Assembly: GCA_028023455.1 (NCBI GenBank)
Contig: JAQFVV010007211.1
Coordinates: 1 to 64,000, forward strand
Direction of reading: 5' to 3'
From: Epiperipatus broadwayi
Taxonomy: Eukaryota; Onychophora; Udeonychophora; Euonychophora; Peripatidae
DNA: 64,000 bases
Shown here: positions 58,754 to 64,000 of the stretch, in pieces
Layout: each line of letters opens with the position of its first letter
Position numbering within the stretch: the first letter of the stretch is position 1
Program-made: the position numbers and the translations under genes
The notes under the pieces: generated by a model
Seen by the model: only the letters and a program-made list of their open reading frames with translations
Told to the model about the DNA's origin: nothing
Database searches by the model: none

Positions 58754-59480
58754 ATGGAAAAGAAAGAGTCAAAAGAATTTAAAAAGAGTGGTTATGAAAA
58801 AAAAATTGTTAAAATTCGGTATTTGAATATGCAAGATGATAGGAGACCAAAAAAGGAGCTGGAATTAAACAAAGCAATTAAAAATGGCAAACTAGAGGTA
58901 ATAGTAGTAGTCAAAACACTTCTAGGAGAAGATGAAAATGTTCTGGAAAACATGGTATGGCAGTGTATAAATAGAAAAAAAAGGGGTGGTGGTGTGAAAG
59001 TTATGTGGAAAAAATATTTAAATACTGTTAAATGTCAAGAACATTTGTGGCTTGGGATATGGTTAGGCAGACAATAATGGATGGTGGCTATAGTGCATAT
59101 AGTCACTAGAGATAGTCAAAGTATAATGGAGTGGAACAATAGCATATATGAATGCCTTATTAAGGATATGTAGGGTTTGAAAGAGAAAAAAAGAGAGTAA
59201 TGGTTATAGGGGATATGAATGTGCATATTGAAGAAATTGATGCTATAGGTAATAAGAATGGACAGCAGTTGAAGCATTTTTGTCAGAGAGTGAATCTGAG
59301 CATTGGAAATTTATCAAATATTTGTGAGGAACAATAAACGTGGTCTAGACCTAATATATTCCACAAAATAGATTATGTATTCACAGAGAAAGAGGGAATG
59401 AATAAATTATGGCAAATTAAGGTGTTTGATAATGAAATGAGAGTATGTAATAGTGTTCATAACTTCTTTATAATATAAAT
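58754..59480 (+). pseudogene. CR1-like APE endonuclease, copy D
   Basis: Starts with 107 open codons: KIVKIRYLNMQDDRRPKKEL (Asn motif LNMQ), LEVIVVVKTLLGEDEN (position of the catalytic Glu, apparently Lys here), GGGVKVMWKKYLN. After a stop and frame change: VMVIGDMNVHIEEIDAIGNK (GDMN at 59208-59220), LKHFCQRVNLSIGNLSN, TWSRPNIFHKIDYVFTEKEG (IDYV near 59369). Order and motifs fit the LINE endonuclease that nicks target DNA. The final SDH box could not be found intact. Confidence 0.75.
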
Positions 59481-60059
59481 AGTTAGTAATGTAATAGAAA
59501 ATAGTAACAAAAGTAGAAAGGATAGTGAAAGATGTGGATGGAGAGTGAATTGTAAGAATAAGTTAGAAGAGTACAAAATAAAAGTTAAAAAAACCATGGA
59601 AGAGTTGGTTGGGGGTGAGTATAAGAGCTGGTGTGGTGAAATAGAAAAAGTGGCAGATAGATTTTAGATGAGAATATTCGGAAAAATAAAAGTAATAGGA
59701 AAGTGAGAGTTAGTAAAAGTGTAAAAGATAGGGAAAAAGCATGCAGAGAATATAAGTGTGCTATTAAGAACAAAGGAAGTGAAAAAGATGTTAATGCTAA
59801 ATGGGAAAAGTACTTCGAAAAAAAAAAGTTGGTTAAAATTGATAATTATATATAGAGAATGAAATTGAATAGTAAATAGTTGGAAGATATTAATAAAAGT
59901 GGAAGCTATGGAAAAAATTTGGAAATAAATTTAAAAAAGGAATGTAGGAGAGAGAGAGAGAAATAGTATTACTAGATGGTGAGGGAAAAGAGTATAGATC
60001 TAGAGAAGAATTAGAGATAATCTTAAATAAATATGTAGTGGATTTAGAAATGATGTTAG

Positions 60060-61690
60060 ATGTAAGAACAGAGTGATAGCAAACATGAAAGCATATAATA
60101 ATGGGAATATTACATTTACAGGAAATACTGAATGAGGCAGGTAAGAAATTGAAAAGTGAAATGGCTAGATGTTTGGATAGATGGACAAACAGAGATTGTA
60201 ATGAATTTAGGGCATACAGACAAATTAAAATTATTATCAGGTTTTAATAAGGTGGCACAGAAGAGAGATTTTATAGATAGTTGGAGTAATACAAAAGTAA
60301 GACTACTATGTAAAGGAAAGGATAAGGACCATAGAAAGTTAAACAATTATAGACTGATAGCAATAACATCAGAGCTATATAAAGTTTCTATATAAAGTTT
60401 TCTCATTTATGGTGACTGGAAGATTTGCAAAATGAATGGAAGAAAATAATATAGTGGAAGAAATGCAAGGAGGTTTTCAATCAGATAAGGAAATAGGAGA
60501 TAGTTTATTTGTAGTTACATAACTTATGGATATGAATAATAACACAGGTAGAAGTTATATATATATAGATATAGAGAAGGTGTATGATAGAGTAAATAGA
60601 AGTATATTATGGGTAAATTTAGTAAATTTGGGAATGGATGGAGCTTTAGTGGATATTATTAAGAAATTATATGGAAATAATTGTTATATGTATCAACTAG
60701 GGAATATAGAATCAGTTAAAGTTAAAAAAGGGATAGGACTAAGGCAAGGATGTCTTAGGTCACTTACTTTGTTTTTGCTGTATTTGACAGAAATGGAGAG
60801 AGCAGTAAAAAGATTGGGAAGAAGGATAGAGATGCCATCAATAAGTGGAAAGGGAGTATATATATTGCTGGGTCTTTTATTTATGGATGATGTCTTTTAG
60901 TGTGCAAAAAAAGGGATGGTATAGAAGTTATGCTGAGGACATGTTCAAGGGTGGGTAAAGAGATGGGGATTAAATTTAGAGAAGAAAAATGGAAACTAAT
61001 GATGATTAATATTGGGGAAAGAGAAGACAAAAAATTTTTTGAGGGATATAAAGTTAAATGTGGTGAATAGATATAACTATTCAAGAATCATCTTAAGTAA
61101 TCAGAGAAATTGATTGGATGAATACGATAAACAATTGATAAATGAAGCAAAGAAAAGAACGGGATTAATAAGGAAATTAACAGTGTTCTCATATAATGTG
61201 TATGATGTAGCTAGAATTGTATGGAAGAAATTTGCTGTAGCATTGTTAACATATGATAATGGTGTGTTATGCTTTAGTAAAGGGATATAAGATTACTTAG
61301 AAAAAAGTAAAAAGAAAAATAAGAAGGCATGCATTAGATGCAGGTGGGTGGATGGCAAAGAAGGCAATTCAAAGAGAAATGAGATGGTAATGTTTTTATA
61401 AGAAAGATGCAAAAAGAAAAATGAAAATGCTCAGTAGATTGCATTTTATGGATAATAAAAGAATAGCCAAAGTAGTATTTAATTGGGTTATGAATAAAGG
61501 ACAGGCAACAAGATGGTTAAGAAAGGTTATGTGCTATGCAGAACATTTGGATAAAGAATTTATGTCAGTATACTTATACAAAAGGTGAGATGATTGTTTT
61601 AAGAGAATTGTGTGTTATAGTGTTAAGAAATGGGATAGAAGAATAGATGCATTAATAAAGAATAGGGAGTTGGGGAGATGGAGAACTAAT
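60060..61690 (+). pseudogene. CR1-like reverse transcriptase, copy D
   Basis: Broken frames in order: VGVIQK-like and RKLNNYRLIAITSELYK (60336-60390), VTGRFAKWMEENNIVEEMQG with GFQSDKEIGDSLFVVT, then 124 open codons (60526-60900): YIYIDIEKVYDRVNRSILWV (palm Asp), GIGLRQGCLRSLTLFLLYL (usual RQGCPLSPLLF, here eroded), LLGLLFMDDVF (FxDD active site with both Asp kept) and then a stop. Downstream shifted frames match copy E: thumb (about 60905-61240), RWFNWVMNK-like region (about 61440-61520) and the 61610-61690 frame VKKWDRRIDALIKNRELG. Confidence 0.8.
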
Positions 61691-61725
61691 ACAGAGAGTA
61701 AAAAAAAGTTTATATATATATATTA

Positions 61726-64000
61726 TAACCTTTATCTTCCATCATCAACCTCAGATAAAACAGAGGCAACTAATAATAATTATGTAGGTATTTACCCTGG
61801 TGCCAAATGGCAACTGTAGCATCAAATGATTTCTACCCAAGATCATCATCATTTAATAAATGGTAAGTCTGTGGAGGAAGCAAGTTATTAAAACTTTTCC
61901 AAAAAAAATATATTTTTTATATTTTTAAATTATAAATAATATGTTGAGTTCTGAGTTTAAACTCAGTCATTATTACACAAATAAATTCCTGATACATTAT
62001 TTAGAAATATAGTCAAATTTCCTCCACAAACCCACATAGTTATACGATCTCCAGTGGCAACTACAATAATGCTATTCTTGATGTTTCATATATAACAAAT
62101 GGAAATGGATCAGTAATCCATGCAGAGAACTCATAAAATTATACTAATAAAAAAATATTAAAATCTTATAGATCAATGAATACAGAGTAGAAAATTTTAC
62201 TCTCCCCCTCCTTTACAAATAAACAACCCTTCGTACTCCACTTTGATCACCCTCCACAGTTAAAATAATTTTAATATTAAATATTAGTGTCTAAATTCCC
62301 CATCCCATCTTCCAAATTATGTCTCTTTAATGCTCTCCCACATGCGCACACAGAAATGGAACATACCAGTTTTTAACTCAACCACTCTGTATTCTCTAAC
62401 ACTTCAAATATGGTAATTTCCCTGTTTTCATGCTCTTATTGTCAGGGTCATAACTTGTGGTGAAGTGCAATACTCATTGTTGACCTATAGATGCTATCTG
62501 AGCAGATACAAATTGCATAGACATATGCTTATTTAATGTTATTGTCAACTTTCACTAACACTAATAAGAGGACTTATAATAATAAGGATAATAATAAATA
62601 TGATATTTTAAATACTTAATTAATAAAACAATTGTTATAGTAAATTTTCATTATCTTTTGATCAACTGGGAAAGCCTCTAAATATCAAGAGTGAAGAAGT
62701 ATTTTATGGCCACTCTTAATATTAGTCGGATTGCAATGAACTGAACAATTAAATATTAATTTTATAATTACCATTCTCTCATCTATTTGTTTGCCAAGTG
62801 CTTATTAAAATCTTGAACATATATGCCCTTAACTCAAATCTTTGAATCTTAACAAGTAAAAATGTATCATTTTATTTTAGCAGTAAAAATTTATGAAAAT
62901 ATTTTATGAACAATCTATACTAAAAATATGAGTTTTTTCGATTAATTCTTTCAGGTTATACTTCTAGTATTTATGGCTATAATAAATTTATAAATATTAT
63001 AATTCTATTGCTATTATGAAACTAATATTGTGGCATTTGATATTGTATAGCTCTGGATGCCCAAAACATTAAGCCACTAGACACAAGTTTAAATATTTAT
63101 TAACAACTATATAAAAGAAAAGAAAACTACAATTCAAGTTCACATTGTAGCGATCCCAAATTAAGAAAACAATGAGTTACAGTTTAAAATTATTCACAAT
63201 GGGGATCTATACTGGATACAATTACAAACTTATATAAACATTGTAACAACGTGAAAGCTAAAACCTTCAACAGATACACTCCAAACATGCTTATGTGACA
63301 GCCAATCAGATGTAATAATGACATCACATGGACCTCTCAATTCTCAAACACAAGTCAGAACTATAAGAAAAAGATGGGACCCACCTTCTATACTAAATGA
63401 AACAAATACATAGCTTGTCCCAGTAATAAATTTTATTATAAGTAGTTTTGGGACTAATTACCATTCTACAAACTAAGTAACTGATAGTTATTTTGACCCA
63501 TTATACATCTTTGAATATTTATTTGGTTACCTTGAAGCAGTGCTTCAGTAACATTATATAAAATACCATCATTGCTTTCCATATCAATTAACTTAAAGCC
63601 CATAAAATTTAATTTAAGATCTTATACATTTTAGTAAGACATTTATATTTTTCAAAATACCAAAATTATGTTATTTAAGAAACTTGTATCTTAAATGCAA
63701 TAAAAATTATTTTAACTTTCTACTTTTTAAGTTTATATGCATTTAGCAACTATTATTCCCTTAACCTAGTATTCAAAGTCCATCTAATAATTATGTAATG
63801 TGTTTTAATACCTATATTAATGTGCACATATGCATATTCATTGCTATATCTCAACGTGAGTATATTACTCCTTTCTTACCAGTCCAGCAATGACTTGCTT
63901 CTGCATGAACCGGGTATGATGTGTACTACTTGCCTGAATTCAAATTTACAAACATGAATTTAGAATAAAGATCAGTTCTCACCCAAGCTAGAACAAAGTT
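61726..64000. other. AT-rich DNA, no gene seen
   Basis: Stops in all frames. The only recognisable item is gatcatcatcatttaata near 61842, similar to the short simple tail of RTE-like LINEs. A moderately less AT-rich stretch at 63080-63400 (tgatgacatcacatggacct-type words) is unassigned. Confidence 0.5.

Larger units (their letters stand above)
55600..61725 (+). mobile_element. CR1-like LINE, copy D, near full length, split by an insert
   Basis: Plus-strand purine-rich element. Ordered domains: PHD-like finger (56070-56213), coiled coil (57925-58080), SGNH-esterase-like (58138-58570), APE endonuclease (58754-59480), RT (60060-61690). Removing the insert at 56214-57833 leaves about 4.5 kb, close to typical full-length CR1. 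PHD and esterase domains in ORF1 are characteristic of some CR1-like elements. The 3' end is missing relative to copy E: copy D stops near 61725, before the C-terminal zinc-knuckle region. Many stops and shifts; dead. Confidence 0.82.

Noticed and set aside
61726-64000. Host gene exons in the right-hand flank or other AT-rich spans
   Set aside because: No convincing open exon with splice signals and conserved protein content; short exons cannot be excluded by eye.

Overview
This window looks like intergenic or repeat-dense DNA from an animal nuclear genome. It is roughly three-quarters A+T by eye, has no closely packed open frames, and contains no host gene I can recognise. Nearly every coding-like stretch belongs to a retrotransposon. 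The mix is at least two non-LTR LINE clades with clear protein evidence plus a third from a C-terminal module, Penelope-like elements (PLEs), two tRNA-derived SINE families, several families of long foldback elements, and long GATA/GGTA/GACA arrays. This would fit a lophotrochozoan such as a cephalopod mollusc, but the assignment is a low-confidence inference; other invertebrates carry the same classes.

Layout. 1-2562: minus-strand copy (A) of an RTE-like LINE cut by the window edge. 2.6-14.2 kb: AT-rich DNA with a GATA-type array (4.7-5.2 kb), foldback elements (7.5-9.3 kb), a SINE and a tRNA-like palindrome. 14.2-16.2 kb: 5'-truncated CR1-like LINE copy (E). 16.4-19.9 kb: more foldbacks. 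20.6-23.9 kb: near-complete minus-strand RTE-like LINE (B) with an intact-looking RT frame. 26.1-26.6 kb: block-structured tetranucleotide array. 27.9-29.2 kb: PLE 3' half with a GIY-YIG endonuclease, plus an inverted PLE fragment on the other side of a foldback. 30.26-32.58 kb: plus-strand RTE-like copy (C) that starts in a GC-rich, indel-riddled tract and becomes clean toward its 3' end. 33.7-35.7 kb: an ~800 bp palindrome and relatives. 39.4-41.9 kb: decayed RTE-like tail, a decayed Penelope RT+GIY-YIG copy found only by stitching frames, and a SINE. 42-50 kb: AT-rich DNA with SINEs and foldbacks. 50.6-51.2 and 54.2-55.2 kb: two C-terminal fragments of an L1/Tx1-like LINE. 55.6-61.7 kb: a near-full-length decayed CR1-like LINE (D) with a PHD-like finger, coiled coil, SGNH-esterase-like domain, APE endonuclease and RT, split by a 1.6 kb unrelated insert. 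61.7-64 kb: AT-rich, nothing recognised.

The elements are mostly dead. Copy B carries one frameshift and two stops, CR1 copy E lacks the FxDD active-site segment, CR1 copy D has apparently lost catalytic residues in esterase and endonuclease, and the Penelope relic has GD in place of the YxDD pair. The points most worth following are: hammerhead-ribozyme-like CUGANGA...GAAA(C) signatures in three repeat families; the graded error pattern of copy C, which looks like uncorrected sequence; the insert inside CR1 D; and the series of palindromes of different sizes built from one family. All protein assignments come from reading motifs by eye; no database search was possible.
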